From: Lachnospiraceae bacterium UBA2734
Lineage (GTDB): Bacteria > Bacillota > Clostridia > Lachnospirales > Lachnospiraceae
Reading direction: 5' to 3'
Length of the DNA: 5,177 nt
NCBI GenBank assembly: GCA_002353635.1
Contig: DEKA01000046.1
Span: 19,483 to 24,659 of the forward strand
In this document: piece after piece, positions 5,081-5,177 of the stretch
Layout of the letters: every line of letters starts with the position of its first letter
Numbering within the stretch: position 1 is the first letter of the stretch
The notes under the pieces: model-generated
The model's database searches: none
What the model saw: only the letters and a program-made list of their open reading frames with translations
Told to the model about the DNA's origin: nothing
Program-made: the position numbers and the translations under genes

Positions 5081-5177
5081 AAAAGTTCTTCCTAATCTTT
5101 TTTAGAAAAAAGCTCATCAAAAATCTGGAATTAGGGGATATCTGATGACATCTCCGGTCAAGTCCTAAATGTGGTGT

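Larger units (their letters stand above)
4873..5147. repeat. Cluster of CATCAAAA / TTTTGATG inverted repeats
   Basis: CATCAAAA occurs five times on the + strand (starting at 4879, 4919, 4981, 5044, 5115). Its reverse complement, full or cut to TTTGATG, occurs at 4904-4911, 4945-4951 and 5068-5075, with shorter remnants TTGAT (4996-5000) and TGATG (5143-5147). The two forms alternate, so each can pair with a neighbour on either side. One example is TTTTGATG (4904-4911) with CATCAAAA (4919-4926) around seven bases; another is 4879-4886 with 4904-4911 around 17 bases. TTTGATCATCAAA (4873-4885) is a palindrome around a single C. These are direct observations. Binding sites for a DNA-binding protein or remnants of a palindromic mobile repeat are both possible. 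Confidence 0.65.
4860..5177. other. AT-rich region without a recognisable gene
   Basis: The base composition falls sharply after about 4860. From 4921 to the window end I count 75 G or C in 257 bases (29%), while a sampled stretch of tgt has about 60%. No open reading frame of useful length, tRNA or rRNA can be seen here. The region is filled with short direct and inverted repeats. It could be a decayed insertion, the edge of a mobile element, or a regulatory region of a gene outside the window. Confidence 0.6.

Noticed and set aside
4878..5133. CRISPR array
   Set aside because: Only two exact copies with a 16-base gap, the other copies are irregularly spaced and shortened, and no cas gene is visible.

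Overview
The window looks like a stretch of chromosome from a fairly GC-rich member of the Clostridia, most likely Lachnospiraceae. This is inferred from the style of the Tgt and chorismate synthase proteins, the purine-rich ribosome binding sites and the lactonase-type propeller gene; no rRNA or other decisive marker is present. Four complete genes lie on the + strand: a histidine-phosphatase (phosphoglycerate-mutase-like) enzyme (115-765), a seven-bladed beta-propeller lactonase-family protein (924-2003), chorismate synthase aroC (2151-3266) and tRNA-guanine transglycosylase tgt (3450-4646). All four keep their family motifs and none looks broken. They do not form one pathway: aroC makes chorismate, tgt modifies tRNA, the lactonase may act in sugar-acid metabolism, and the phosphatase substrate is unknown.

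The most interesting structure is between the genes. The leaders of the phosphatase gene (6-102) and of aroC (2044-2137) are two copies of one element, matching at about 82 of 97 hand-aligned columns. Each folds on paper into three successive hairpins, and the last one ends just before the Shine-Dalgarno sequence. At least one base pair has changed on both sides (G-C to T-A), and two copies of the same short arm compete for one partner beside the ribosome binding site. I do not recognise it as a named riboswitch; it is either an undescribed cis-regulatory RNA or a dispersed palindromic repeat.

The 158-base gap after the phosphatase holds a terminator-like hairpin with seven T residues and a TATAAT box inside its loop. 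The 183-base gap before tgt holds a weaker terminator for aroC and a candidate promoter.

Downstream of tgt (4647-5177) I see no convincing gene. The first half carries an array of imperfect GC-rich repeats centred on ACTGCGC at 33-34 or 67-68 base spacing; the first copy encodes the last residues and stop codon of Tgt. The second half drops to about 29% GC (257 bases counted from 4921, against about 60% in a sampled stretch of tgt) and is packed with CATCAAAA / TTTTGATG inverted repeats, including a 24-base segment repeated exactly with a 40-base period. No tRNA, rRNA, insertion sequence or convincing CRISPR array was seen.
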